From assembly GCF_018861145.1 (NCBI RefSeq), contig NZ_JAHKQT010000030.1, positions 1 through 60,984 on the forward strand: DNA of 60,984 nt, written 5' to 3'. This DNA comes from Poseidonibacter lekithochrous (lineage in GTDB: Bacteria; Campylobacterota; Campylobacteria; Campylobacterales; Arcobacteraceae). Both the position numbers and the translations under genes were made by a program. This document shows, one piece after another, positions 8,549 to 17,688 of this stretch. The notes below the pieces were generated by a model. The model saw only the letters and a program-made list of their open reading frames with translations. It was not told the DNA's origin and searched no databases. Position 1 is the first letter of the stretch, and each line of letters opens with the position of its first letter.

Positions 8549-9562
8549 ATGGGTTTTAAAAAATATATTGTTTTTTCAGTATTATTTATTGGTTTAATTT
8601 ATGGATATACATTTAGTTTAGAGTTAGGGGATTATAAGGTTACGATCCTTGACATCTCACTACTTTTACCAGTAGCAGTTTGGATTATACTTCCAATAGT
8701 TTTCTTATTTATCGCAACAATAGGACATATTCTATTTTATGGTTTAATAAATATATTTAAGCAAAGAGCAATAAATAAAGATAAAGATACAATGATGACT
8801 CTAATTAAATCAAATTTATTAGAAAAAAATCCTCCAAAAAGATTTAGAACTAAAGCTTTTAAAGAATTATCAGCAGTTGTTTCACAGTTAAAATTAAATG
8901 TTAAAAATGATACATTTACCTCTTCAGATTCAGAACTAAACAATTTAATTGCAAATATTCAAGATATTAAAGCTGGAAAATTTGTAAATGATAAATCATT
9001 AAAATTAAATGAAATGTCAGAATTAGCAAATCAAAACATGATTAACAAAGTAAATGAACAGCCAGATTTTGCAGTGGAAGTTCTTAAAAAAGTTGAAAAT
9101 TATGCTCCAAATGTTGTTAGACAATCTTTTATAAATGTTATAAATGAAAAATCAATGACTACAATTAAAAAACTTTATAAAAATGTAAAACTAGATAAAG
9201 AATTAGCAAGAAGGTTATTTGAAAAAGATGCTGCAAATAATGAATTTGGATTTAGTGCAGAAGAGTTATCTAAAATTGTAAAAGATTTAGAATATACAAC
9301 TGAAGACTATTTAGCACTTGCTAGAAATTATGAGTCAATTTTACAGCCAGATCAAATAATTGCATTATTTGAAAAATTAAGTTCAGAAATTGATGAATCA
9401 ACTCCAGCATACTTACATGTATTATTTGAATATGAAATGATTGAGAAAGTAAGAGAAATAGTTGATACTACGCCAGAGGGTGAGTATTCATCATTCAAAG
9501 CACTTTTAGATTTAAAAGAAGCTGGTAAACACTACGATTTAGAATCAATCTCTTATAAATAA
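8549..9562 (+). CDS. Conserved membrane-anchored protein of unknown function
   Basis: 337 residues. I do not recognise a named family. Two membrane helices (about 5-22 and 36-66) are followed by a basic linker and a long, mostly helical, charged cytoplasmic region. I take ATG 8549 rather than an in-frame ATG at 8483, because AAAAAGGA lies 7 nt ahead and the earlier start would run through the end of dksA. The gene overlaps dusB by one base (TAATG), so translation is coupled. It sits between dksA and dusB in a block of translation genes, but nothing in the sequence shows a role there. Confidence 0.85.
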   Translation: MGFKKYIVFSVLFIGLIYGYTFSLELGDYKVTILDISLLLPVAVWIILPIVFLFIATIGHILFYGLINIFKQRAINKDKDTMMTLIKSNLLEKNPPKRFRTKAFKELSAVVSQLKLNVKNDTFTSSDSELNNLIANIQDIKAGKFVNDKSLKLNEMSELANQNMINKVNEQPDFAVEVLKKVENYAPNVVRQSFINVINEKSMTTIKKLYKNVKLDKELARRLFEKDAANNEFGFSAEELSKIVKDLEYTTEDYLALARNYESILQPDQIIALFEKLSSEIDESTPAYLHVLFEYEMIEKVREIVDTTPEGEYSSFKALLDLKEAGKHYDLESISYK

Positions 9563-10500
9563 TGACAAAAAAAATAGATTTTAGCCAACCCTTAATGGTG
9601 TTGGCGCCACTTGCTGGTTATACTGACTTGCCTTTTAGATCTGTAGTTAAAAAATTTGGTGCAGATATTACAATTTCTGAAATGATTTCTTCAAATGCTT
9701 TAGTTTATAAATCAGAAAAAACATTTAAAATGATAGAAAAATCTCCAAGTGAAGATCCTTATATTGTACAAATTGCAGGAAATACTCCTGAATTAGTTAG
9801 AGATGCTGTTTTGATGTTAAATGATATTGATGGAATTGATGGAATTGATTTAAACTGTGGGTGTCCTGCTCCAAAAGTATTCTCACACGGTTCTGGTTCA
9901 AATCTTTTAGGAGATTTAAAAAAATTAGAAACTATTCTTTCAACTGTTAAAAAATATTCAACAAAACAATATACAAGTGCAAAAGTTAGAATTGGTGTTA
10001 CTGATAAAATACCAGTTGAAATTGCAAAAGCAGTTGAAGCTTGTGGTGTAGACTTTGTATCCGTTCATGGTCGAACTAGAGCAGGTAAATATAAAGCTCC
10101 AGTTGATTATGATGCAATTAAAGCAATGAAAGAAGCTGTTAGTATCCCTATTATTGCTAATGGCGATATTAAAGATTATGATAAGGCTAGAGAAGTTTTG
10201 GAATATACAAAAGCTGATGGTGTAATGATTGGTCGTGGTGCAATAGGAAGACCTTGGATTTTTCATCAATTAAAACAAAATATTGAAGATAAAGATATAT
10301 CTCAAGATTTAAAAAAAGAGATTATTTTAGAACACTTTGATGCAACACTTAACTTTCATGGTGAACATGGTACAGTTATGTTTAGAAAACTACTACATTC
10401 ATACTCTAAAGGCTATACAGGGGCAAATGAATTTAGAGATTTAATTAATAAAATATCTGATAAAAAAGTTATGAGAGATATGATTGAATCTTTCTTTTAA
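9562..10500 (+). CDS. dusB: tRNA-dihydrouridine synthase
   Basis: 312 residues. An FMN-dependent TIM-barrel enzyme that reduces uridine to dihydrouridine in tRNA D-loops. Motifs: MVLAPLAGYTDLPFR at the N-terminus, DLNCGCPAPKV with the catalytic cysteine, VHGRTRAGKY, and the FMN phosphate motifs IIANGDI and GVMIGRGAIGRPWIF. It starts within the stop codon of the preceding membrane protein gene. The DusB subgroup is likely from the overall motif set, but I cannot exclude another bacterial Dus type. Confidence 0.92.
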   Translation: MTKKIDFSQPLMVLAPLAGYTDLPFRSVVKKFGADITISEMISSNALVYKSEKTFKMIEKSPSEDPYIVQIAGNTPELVRDAVLMLNDIDGIDGIDLNCGCPAPKVFSHGSGSNLLGDLKKLETILSTVKKYSTKQYTSAKVRIGVTDKIPVEIAKAVEACGVDFVSVHGRTRAGKYKAPVDYDAIKAMKEAVSIPIIANGDIKDYDKAREVLEYTKADGVMIGRGAIGRPWIFHQLKQNIEDKDISQDLKKEIILEHFDATLNFHGEHGTVMFRKLLHSYSKGYTGANEFRDLINKISDKKVMRDMIESFF

Positions 10501-10594
10501 GCCTTCTTAATATTATTTATAATGTTATTTAGATAAAATATTACACTTTTTATAAAATAATTTAATTTTATATAGTTAAATAAAAAGGAAATAT

Positions 10595-11416
10595 TTGTCT
10601 GAATACTATTTTGAATTAATAATTAATCCAAATAAAAATTACGAACTTTTTTTAGATCTACTTACTTCATTAACAAATAACAATGCTATTGAAGAAATTG
10701 ATGGCACTTTGATTGCTAGAAGTGAAGATGATTTATCTAATGTTGAAGAAGGTATCTTACAGTTTGCAAAAGCTTTAGATATCAAGTGTAAAACTACACA
10801 TACAAAAAAAGAAAATATTGATTGGATAAAACAATATCAAGAATCAGTTAAATCTGTTGAAATTGGAAACTTTTATATCCGTCCTTCATGGGAAGAGAAA
10901 AAAGAAGATAAAATTGATATTATAATTGATCCTGCATTATCTTTTGGTTCAGGTCATCATGAAACTACTTCTTCTTGTGTTGAAGCTATTGATAATTATG
11001 TTAGTGAAAGATCAACAGTTTTAGATGTGGGAACAGGAAGTGGAATTTTAGCAATTGCAGCTTCTAAGAAAAACTGTATTGTTGATATTTGTGATACAGA
11101 TGAAGTTTGTATTAAAGATACTGCAAGTAATTTTGAATTAAATTCTGTTAAATTTAATACTTCATGGATTGGTTCTGCTAATAAAGCAGTAAAGAAATAT
11201 GATGTAGTAATTGCAAATATAGTTGCTGACGTTTTATCTATGATTGCAAAAGATTTAAATAACTGTTTAAATGATAATGCTATATTAATAATTTCTGGTA
11301 TTTTAGATAAACACATTGATAGAGTTTTAAACAAATTTAAAGACTTAGAACAATTAGAACTTATTCATAAAAATGAATGGGTTACAGTTGTATTTAAAAA
11401 TAATAAGGAGTTTTAG
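10595..11416 (+). CDS. prmA: Ribosomal protein L11 methyltransferase
   Basis: 273 residues. It trimethylates ribosomal protein L11 using S-adenosylmethionine. An N-terminal substrate-recognition domain is followed by the methyltransferase fold with FGSGHHETT, LDVGTGSGILAIAA (SAM loop) and VIANIVADVL (the NPPY-like active-site strand). The start is TTG 10595, supported by AAAAGGAA at 10583-10590. No in-frame ATG lies nearby. It is followed 3 nt later by ftsH. Confidence 0.94.
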   Translation: MSEYYFELIINPNKNYELFLDLLTSLTNNNAIEEIDGTLIARSEDDLSNVEEGILQFAKALDIKCKTTHTKKENIDWIKQYQESVKSVEIGNFYIRPSWEEKKEDKIDIIIDPALSFGSGHHETTSSCVEAIDNYVSERSTVLDVGTGSGILAIAASKKNCIVDICDTDEVCIKDTASNFELNSVKFNTSWIGSANKAVKKYDVVIANIVADVLSMIAKDLNNCLNDNAILIISGILDKHIDRVLNKFKDLEQLELIHKNEWVTVVFKNNKEF

Positions 11417-11419
11417 TTT

Positions 11420-13474
11420 ATGAACGATAAACAAAATAATGACAATAATGGTGGAAATAATAACAATTTTTTTAATAATAACCCATTATTAGTTTTTGTA
11501 ATTTTTTCAATAGTTACAATTTTTGCTTTTAAAGCATTATTCCCAGAAAATCAAATGGGAACTGGTTCAAATAATGGTGTTACACCATTTAATACGCAAT
11601 CTACAAATAAAACAATTCCATATTCAGAGTTAAAAACTTTAATTACTTCTGGAAAGATTGAATATGTTGGAATTGGTAATACTCAAATTAGAGCTGTATC
11701 TAAATCTAATACAGGTCAAGTTATTACGTATACTGCAAGAAGAGTTGTTCCTGATGAAACTTTAGTTCCAAGTTTAGAAAAAAATGGAATTAATTATGGT
11801 GGAATAAATGAAGAAAATATTCTGGCAGATATTTTATTTGGATGGGTTTTACCTATTTTTATTTTCTTAGGTATTTGGATGTTTATTTCAAGAAAAATGT
11901 CAAAATCAATGGGTGGAGGAGGCGGAGGTCTTCTTGGAATTGGATCATCTAAAAAGATGATTAATTCTGAAAAACCAAATGTTAAATTTGAAGATATGGC
12001 TGGAAATAAAGAAGCTAAAGAAGAAGTTCAAGAAGTAGTAGAATTTTTAAGAAATCCTGATAGATATGTAAAGTTAGGAGCACAAATTCCTAAAGGTGTT
12101 CTTTTAGTTGGACCTCCTGGAACTGGTAAAACATTACTTGCAAAAGCAGTTGCTGGAGAAGCAGATGTTGAGTTTTTAAGTGTTTCTGGTTCAGCATTTA
12201 TTGAAATGTTTGTAGGGGTTGGAGCTTCAAGAGTTAGAGATTTATTCGAGCAAGCTAAAAAAGTTGCACCTGCAATTATCTTTATTGATGAAATTGATGC
12301 TATTGGTAAAAGTAGAGCAAGTGGTGGACCAATGGGTGGTAATGATGAAAGAGAACAAACTCTAAATCAATTATTAGCTGAAATGGATGGTTTTGCTACA
12401 GAAGAAGCTCCTGTTATTGTATTAGCAGCTACAAATAGACCAGAAGTTTTAGATCCTGCACTTTTAAGACCAGGAAGATTTGATAGACAAGTTTTAGTTG
12501 ATAAGCCTGATTTTGAAGGTAGAAAAGAAATCTTAAACGTGCATATTAAAAATGTAGCAGTTGGAAAAGATGTAGATTTAGTTGAAGTTGCGCGTATGAC
12601 AGCAGGATTGGCAGGTGCTGATTTAGCAAATATTGTAAATGAAGCTGCATTACTTGCAGGACGAGCTAAAAAAGATGAAGTTACATATGAAGACTTTAAA
12701 GAAGCAGTTGAAAGACAAATTGCTGGTCTAGAAAAAAAATCTAGGAGAATATCTCCAAAAGAGAGAAAAATTGTAGCTTACCACGAATCTGGACATGCTG
12801 TAATTGCAGAAATTACAAAGGGTGCTAAGAAAGTAAATAAAGTATCAATAGTTCCAAGAGGAATGGCTGCTTTAGGTTACACACTTAATACTCCTGAAGA
12901 GAATAAATATTTAATGCAAAAACATGAGCTAATAGCTGAAGTAGATACACTGTTAGGTGGTCGTGCGGCAGAAGAAGTATTTATTGGTGAGATTAGTACA
13001 GGTGCTGGAAATGATCTTGAACGTGCTACTGATATTATCAAATCAATGGCTACAATCTATGGGATGAGTGATATTGTTGGATTAATGGTTCTAGAAAAAA
13101 GACAAAACCAATTTTTAGGTGGACAAACACAAAAAGACTTCTCAGATGATATGGCTAAAAACTTAGATTCACATATTAAGACTTTATTAAATGAAAGATA
13201 TGAAGTTGTTCTTCAAGCTTTAAGAGATAATGATGCTGCAATTGAGCAAATGACAGCTGAATTATTGGATATTGAAGTAATTTCAGGAGAAAGAGTACGA
13301 GAAATTATTAAAGAAAATGGTGGAGAAGTTTTTGAAGATGAAGACCTTCATAGTGATGCTATTTCTAAAGATGAAGAAGAGCTTGAAGTTAGTGAAACTG
13401 AAACTCAAGAAGAAGCATCTTCATATGATGAAGATATCGTAAATACAGAAAACAACGAAACTAAAAAAGACTAA
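11420..13474 (+). CDS. ftsH: ATP-dependent zinc metalloprotease FtsH
   Basis: 684 residues. Membrane-anchored AAA+ protease that degrades misassembled membrane proteins and selected regulators. Order: an Asn-rich cytoplasmic start, TM1 (about 24-41), a periplasmic domain, TM2 (about 135-155), a glycine-rich linker, the AAA domain with Walker A G231-T238 and the second-region-of-homology arginines, then the M41 protease with H455-E-S-G-H459. The long acidic C-terminal tail (about 640-684) is more extended than in E. coli. AAGGAG precedes the start. A good terminator follows. Confidence 0.97.
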   Translation: MNDKQNNDNNGGNNNNFFNNNPLLVFVIFSIVTIFAFKALFPENQMGTGSNNGVTPFNTQSTNKTIPYSELKTLITSGKIEYVGIGNTQIRAVSKSNTGQVITYTARRVVPDETLVPSLEKNGINYGGINEENILADILFGWVLPIFIFLGIWMFISRKMSKSMGGGGGGLLGIGSSKKMINSEKPNVKFEDMAGNKEAKEEVQEVVEFLRNPDRYVKLGAQIPKGVLLVGPPGTGKTLLAKAVAGEADVEFLSVSGSAFIEMFVGVGASRVRDLFEQAKKVAPAIIFIDEIDAIGKSRASGGPMGGNDEREQTLNQLLAEMDGFATEEAPVIVLAATNRPEVLDPALLRPGRFDRQVLVDKPDFEGRKEILNVHIKNVAVGKDVDLVEVARMTAGLAGADLANIVNEAALLAGRAKKDEVTYEDFKEAVERQIAGLEKKSRRISPKERKIVAYHESGHAVIAEITKGAKKVNKVSIVPRGMAALGYTLNTPEENKYLMQKHELIAEVDTLLGGRAAEEVFIGEISTGAGNDLERATDIIKSMATIYGMSDIVGLMVLEKRQNQFLGGQTQKDFSDDMAKNLDSHIKTLLNERYEVVLQALRDNDAAIEQMTAELLDIEVISGERVREIIKENGGEVFEDEDLHSDAISKDEEELEVSETETQEEASSYDEDIVNTENNETKKD

Positions 13475-13486
13475 ATGCACTACTTT

Positions 13487-13519
13487 AAAGGGGTAAAATA
13501 TTATTTTTACCCTTTTCTT
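13487..13519 (+). terminator. Rho-independent terminator after ftsH
   Basis: GGGTAAAA (13491-13498) pairs with TTTTACCC (13505-13512). The stem extends outward by a G-U pair and three A-T pairs to about 12 bp and ends in TTTTCTT. Confidence 0.8.
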
Positions 13520-13575
13520 AATTTAAACTACTATTAACGAGCAACTCCAAAATTATTATTTTATGTATTTTCTGA

Positions 13576-13581
13576 TATAAT
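13576..13581 (+). promoter_or_regulatory. Candidate -10 box of the PhnD-like gene
   Basis: TATAAT lies 27 nt before the start codon, after an AT-rich stretch. The ftsH terminator separates it from the housekeeping block, so the signalling cassette downstream is probably a separate transcript. Confidence 0.5.
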
Positions 13582-13608
13582 GGAAAAAACTAAATATATA
13601 GGCCACTT

Positions 13609-14490
13609 ATGAAAAAATTAATTAAATTATTATTTATCTTTAATCTTAGCCTTTTTTCATATGCAGAAGAAGTAGATGAATTAAAATATGGTTTCCTAGA
13701 AAGTACATTAGTCTCATCTTTTGCAGATGCAAGAGTCGCAGCAAAAGTTTGGTTAGAAGACATTGTCTCTGATAATTATGAAAAAAAAGCTAATATAGAA
13801 TTTTATGATTCAGCAGATATTTTATATAAAGACTTAATAAGCGGTAAATTAAATATGGTTGTTCTTGATTTAGAATTTTTCTTTAAGCACAAAAAAAATA
13901 TCGAAAAAATAGCTCGTGAATTTTGGTCTTTAAACACTTTTGGTACGGTGTATTCTCAATACTATTTAATTGCTAGAAAATCTTTAAATGCTAAAGGTTT
14001 TAAAAATATAACAGGAAAATCATTAGCTTACAAAAAAGGAGATGTAAGTGCTGAAATTTGGTTAGATAAAAACTCATTAAGTACATATAAAAGTGAAGCC
14101 AAAAAAAATTTAAAGGAAATAATTCTAGTTAAAAAAGAGAATACTGCCCTTCTAAATATCTTTTTTAATAAAACTGATTTTGCTATAGTTACAAAGAAAA
14201 CTTGGGAAATTGCAACTGAATTAAATCCTTCAATAAAAAAGAAAATTGAAATTATTGCAAAGTCTGAAAAAATACATATGCCTCTTATTGGTTTATTTCG
14301 TAAAGATGTTAAAGATTCAAGAATTAAATCTTTCTTTAAAGCAACGGAGAATATAAGTGCAGTTGAAGGAGGAAGAGAAATTGTACAATTACTAAAGTTT
14401 GATTCATTATTTAGAGTTAAAGATACCGATCTTAATAAATTGGATAAGTATTATAAAGAATATTTTGAATTAAAAAAGAAATATAAATGA
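13609..14490 (+). CDS. PhnD-like periplasmic solute-binding protein
   Basis: 293 residues. Signal peptide 1-19 ending SYAEE. The mature protein has the type 2 periplasmic-binding fold of the phosphate/phosphite/phosphonate-binding family (SBP_bac, PhnD-like), with MVVLDLEFFF, GKSLAYKKGD and the late ADFAIVTKKT-type segment. No transporter permease or ATPase gene is nearby. Instead the stop overlaps the start of a sensor kinase by 4 nt (ATGA). I infer it is the ligand-binding partner of that kinase rather than a transporter component. The ligand is unknown. Confidence 0.75.
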   Translation: MKKLIKLLFIFNLSLFSYAEEVDELKYGFLESTLVSSFADARVAAKVWLEDIVSDNYEKKANIEFYDSADILYKDLISGKLNMVVLDLEFFFKHKKNIEKIAREFWSLNTFGTVYSQYYLIARKSLNAKGFKNITGKSLAYKKGDVSAEIWLDKNSLSTYKSEAKKNLKEIILVKKENTALLNIFFNKTDFAIVTKKTWEIATELNPSIKKKIEIIAKSEKIHMPLIGLFRKDVKDSRIKSFFKATENISAVEGGREIVQLLKFDSLFRVKDTDLNKLDKYYKEYFELKKKYK

Positions 14491-16088
14491 GCATCAAAAA
14501 CTTTAAAAATACGCTATTTTTAAAAGTATTTATTTTAATACTAATGACAATTTTTTTAGTCTTTTCACTTTTTTCTTATGAAGTTACAAGATTACAGAAA
14601 GAAGCAATACTTGACACTATTGAATCGAAAGCAAAAAGTATGAGTGAGTCTATTATTTTTGTAAACTCTGAATTTATGATTATTAATGATGAAATAAAAA
14701 TTTTAGAATTTGTTTATGATTTTGTTCAAGCAAATGAAGATATAAAACAATTGATAGTTTCACGAAGAAATGGTAATGATTTAATTATTCAAAAAAATAA
14801 ATGGGAAATTGAAGAAAATCATAACAAAAACATTTCTTCAAAAGAAGAAAAAAGTGAAATAAAAAAAATAAAATATGAAATTGTTTTTTCTAAAACACAA
14901 AATGAAGAAGTATTCAAATATTCTTATCCTTTATATTTGACATCAGTTCATTGGGGTTGGTTACATTTTGAATTGTCTTTAAATGAGTATAATCAGAGAT
15001 TAAATAATATGTATAATCAGTTTTTTATTTTGGCAACTATTATGATGTTTATACTTTTAATAATTTCATATTTTATTGCAAAAATGATTTCAAGACCTAT
15101 TGTTAAACTTGAAGAAATATCTGAAAAAATTTATAATGGAGATTTATCTAAAAGAGTAGAGATTGAAACAAGTGATGAGATTGGGAAGTTATCGCTTACT
15201 TTTAATAAAATGATTGATAGTTTAGAAAAATCGCAAGACCAATTAAAAGAATCACATAATAAACTTGAAGTAAGAGTAAGAGAAAGAACTGATGAATTAG
15301 AAAAAAAATCAAAACAATTAAAAGAACTTAATGATAATTTGGAAAATATTGTACTTGAGGAAATTTCAAAAAGACAAAAACAAGAAGAACTACTTATTCA
15401 ACAATCTAAACTAGCTTCAATGGGTGAGATGATTGGGAATATAGCACATCAATGGAGACAACCTTTAAATGCATTAGGTTTAGTAATTCAAAATATACAA
15501 TTAACTTATGCTATGGATGAGTTAGATGATAAATTTATTGAGAAATCTGTAGATAAAGCTAATTTATTAACTTCTACAATGTCTAAAACAATAGACGATT
15601 TTAGAAATTTCTTTAAACCAAATAAAGAAATAACTGAGTTTAGCCTTGATATGGCAATTAAAAACTCTATATCTTTAGTTGGGTCAACTTTTGACTATAA
15701 TAATATTAATATAGAATATAAAGTTCAAGAAGATATTAAAGTAATTGGTTTTTCAAATGAATTTTCACAAGTTATATTAAATATTTTAACAAATTCAAAA
15801 GATGCCTTTATAGAAAAAGATATTTTGAATGCAAAAGTTTCTTTAGAGATTAATAAAGGTGATAAATATGGTTCTATCCTCATAAAAGATAATGCAGGTG
15901 GAATACCTGAAAATATCTTGGGTAAAGTATTTGAACCCTACTTTACAACAAAAGAAGAAGGCAAAGGTACAGGTATTGGTTTATATATGTCAAAAATTAT
16001 TATTGAAAATAATATGCATGGTAAATTATATGTTAGTAATACGGAGGTAGGGGCTCAGTTTATAGTATCAATACCTTTATCTAAGTAA
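14487..16088 (+). CDS. Membrane sensor histidine kinase (HAMP, HisKA-like, HATPase)
   Basis: 533 residues. TM1 (about 10-30), a periplasmic domain of about 145 residues, TM2 (about 178-200), HAMP, a coiled coil (about 245-310) and the kinase core. The phosphoacceptor is H321 in IAHQWRQPLNALG, a form of H-box common in Campylobacterota. The N box (NILTNSKDAF) and G boxes (DNAGGIPE, GKGTGIGLYMSK) are complete, so it should be active. It is coupled to the PhnD-like gene. The next gene encodes a response regulator with a cyclase output, a plausible partner. Confidence 0.9.
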   Translation: MSIKNFKNTLFLKVFILILMTIFLVFSLFSYEVTRLQKEAILDTIESKAKSMSESIIFVNSEFMIINDEIKILEFVYDFVQANEDIKQLIVSRRNGNDLIIQKNKWEIEENHNKNISSKEEKSEIKKIKYEIVFSKTQNEEVFKYSYPLYLTSVHWGWLHFELSLNEYNQRLNNMYNQFFILATIMMFILLIISYFIAKMISRPIVKLEEISEKIYNGDLSKRVEIETSDEIGKLSLTFNKMIDSLEKSQDQLKESHNKLEVRVRERTDELEKKSKQLKELNDNLENIVLEEISKRQKQEELLIQQSKLASMGEMIGNIAHQWRQPLNALGLVIQNIQLTYAMDELDDKFIEKSVDKANLLTSTMSKTIDDFRNFFKPNKEITEFSLDMAIKNSISLVGSTFDYNNINIEYKVQEDIKVIGFSNEFSQVILNILTNSKDAFIEKDILNAKVSLEINKGDKYGSILIKDNAGGIPENILGKVFEPYFTTKEEGKGTGIGLYMSKIIIENNMHGKLYVSNTEVGAQFIVSIPLSK

Positions 16089-16095
16089 TAGTTAT

Positions 16096-16117
16096 TACAA
16101 TAATGTTTTTTATTGTA
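16096..16117 (+). terminator. Hairpin after the histidine kinase gene
   Basis: TACAATAA (16096-16103) pairs with TTATTGTA (16110-16117) around a 6-nt T-rich loop. A longer outer pairing (ATAGTTAT with ATAACTAT) encloses it. There is no clean T-tail, so it may be a weak or partial terminator that lets some transcription into the cyclase gene. Confidence 0.4.
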
Positions 16118-16164
16118 TACTTTACTTTTAATAACTATAATTTGTAAATAAAAAAGAAGTAGAT

Positions 16165-17451
16165 TTGAAAAAGATAAATAAAACACTATTGAGTAATATA
16201 ACCATATTATATGTAGAAGATGAAAAAATGATTAGTGAAGAAGTCTCTTTTTTCTTTAAAAGATATGTGAAAAGTTTTCATGTAGCAAATAATGGAATTG
16301 AAGGTTTAGAACTTTTTAAAAAAATAAAACCAGATATTTTAATCTCTGATATTCAAATGCCCAAAATGGATGGGCTTGAAATGGTTGAAGAAATTGGTAA
16401 TACTTCCGTTCCTATTATTATCACAACAGCATACTCTGATATAGATTATTTCTTAAAAGCGATAGAACTTAAAATATCTAAATTTGTAATAAAACCAATT
16501 AATTTAATAACATTAATCTCAGATGTACAAGATTGTGTTACGTCTAGTCATTTACAAGATAAACTTTTTAAAAAAGATAATTTATTAAAAATAGTAGATG
16601 AAAATGTACTTATTTCAATTACAGATAAAGATGGAATTATTGTAGATGTTAGTTCTTCTTTTTGTGAATTTACAAAATATAAAAAAGAAGAATTAATTGG
16701 ACAAACTCATAATATATTAAAGCATGATGAAACGCCTTCTTCTTTTTATAAAAATATGTGGGATATAATACGTTCAGGAAAAGTTTATATTTCTGAAATT
16801 AAAAATAAAAAGAAAGATGGTACAATATATTTTGTTACTCTTACAATAACACCTGTTTTTAGAGATGGTGAGATTGTAAATTACACAGCAATTAGAAATG
16901 ATATAACTGACAAGATAAAGTTAGAGCAACTAATAATAGAAGATGATTTAACAAAACTTTATAATAGAAGACATTTTAATACAATTATAAATCAAGAGAT
17001 TAGAAGATTAAAAAGAGATAATTTAAAATTATCATTAGTTAGTATAGATATTGATCATTTTAAGAAATACAACGATACTTATGGCCATCCCAAAGGAGAT
17101 GATGTATTAGTTGAAATAGGAAAGGTTTTAAAAAATCATACTTCAAGAGCAACTGATTATGCTTTTAGAATGGGTGGAGAAGAGTTTTGTTTAATTTTTT
17201 CAGGTCTAGAAGTTGAAGAATCTTTATTTTATGTTCAAGAAGTTGTAAATGCAGTTGAAAATTTAAATATTGAACATAAAAATAGTAAAAATAATGATGT
17301 TGTTACTATCTCAGCAGGGATTGTTGTTCAAAAAGCATCTGAAATAATTAATGAAGACACTTTGTATAAATATTCGGATATAGCTCTTTATCAGGCAAAA
17401 ATAAAAGGTAGAAATCAAGTTATTCTTTCTGATTCTTCTACAATGTCTTGA
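16165..17451 (+). CDS. Response regulator-PAS-GGDEF diguanylate cyclase
   Basis: 428 residues. Receiver domain (1-125) with phosphoacceptor D62, a PAS domain (about 140-250), and a GGDEF domain (about 262-425). The active site is G337-G-E-E-F341, and the product-inhibition site R328-x-x-D331 lies exactly five residues ahead, so both catalysis and feedback by c-di-GMP should be retained. The start is TTG 16165 with a weak purine-rich site upstream. Position suggests control by the kinase at 14487, making the cassette PhnD-like sensor, kinase, c-di-GMP output. The -35 box of the leu promoter overlaps its stop codon. Confidence 0.9.
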   Translation: MKKINKTLLSNITILYVEDEKMISEEVSFFFKRYVKSFHVANNGIEGLELFKKIKPDILISDIQMPKMDGLEMVEEIGNTSVPIIITTAYSDIDYFLKAIELKISKFVIKPINLITLISDVQDCVTSSHLQDKLFKKDNLLKIVDENVLISITDKDGIIVDVSSSFCEFTKYKKEELIGQTHNILKHDETPSSFYKNMWDIIRSGKVYISEIKNKKKDGTIYFVTLTITPVFRDGEIVNYTAIRNDITDKIKLEQLIIEDDLTKLYNRRHFNTIINQEIRRLKRDNLKLSLVSIDIDHFKKYNDTYGHPKGDDVLVEIGKVLKNHTSRATDYAFRMGGEEFCLIFSGLEVEESLFYVQEVVNAVENLNIEHKNSKNNDVVTISAGIVVQKASEIINEDTLYKYSDIALYQAKIKGRNQVILSDSSTMS

Positions 17452-17476
17452 CAAAACAGTTTAAATTAATTATACT
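17448..17476 (+). promoter_or_regulatory. Strong sigma70 promoter of the leader-leuA transcript
   Basis: A perfect TTGACA (17448-17453), a 17-nt spacer and TATACT (17471-17476). This is the closest match to the bacterial consensus that I see in the window. Transcription would start near 17483, just ahead of the leader peptide ribosome site. Confidence 0.85.
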
Positions 17477-17505
17477 TAGACATATTTAAAACCCAGGAGA
17501 GTTCT

Positions 17506-17583
17506 ATGAAAATATTTAATTTTTGCAATAATCATTTCATCAAAAGTGTTAACTCTTCATTGCTTCTTTCAACAATTCTCTAA
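17506..17583 (+). CDS. Probable leucine-rich leader peptide (leuA attenuator)
   Basis: 25 codons. The ribosome site AGGAGA (17495-17500) is 5 nt before the ATG, one of the best in the window. The peptide begins MKIFNFCNNHF and ends SSLLLSTIL. Three adjacent leucine codons (TTG CTT CTT, 17560-17568) and a final CTC sit next to the stop. TTG and CTC are uncommon here, where TTA dominates. It lies between a consensus promoter and leuA. Arrangement and composition fit a leader peptide that measures charged leucyl-tRNA. That function is inference, based on known leu leaders in other bacteria. Confidence 0.7.
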   Translation: MKIFNFCNNHFIKSVNSSLLLSTIL

Positions 17584-17597
17584 TTTCTAAAATTAGA
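17579..17597 (+). promoter_or_regulatory. Hairpin overlapping the leader stop codon
   Basis: TCTAATTT (17579-17586) and AAATTAGA (17590-17597) form an 8-bp stem with a 3-nt loop. The stem covers part of the last Leu codon and the stop codon, so a terminating ribosome would melt it and one stalled at the Leu triplet would not. A poly-T/poly-A pairing further down (17634-17655) could be the terminator half, but it is all A-U and weak. Confidence 0.45.
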
Positions 17598-17688
17598 CAC
17601 TTACACAATCAACAAATCACAATTTTACAGTTTTCTTTTTTTATAAAAAAAAAGATATAATAATATATATTTTAAAAGGTAAATCACA

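Noticed and set aside
17634-17655. Classical attenuator terminator before leuA
   Set aside because: The pairing is a run of T with a run of A. With no GC pairs it is too weak to call a terminator, so it is mentioned only as a possibility.
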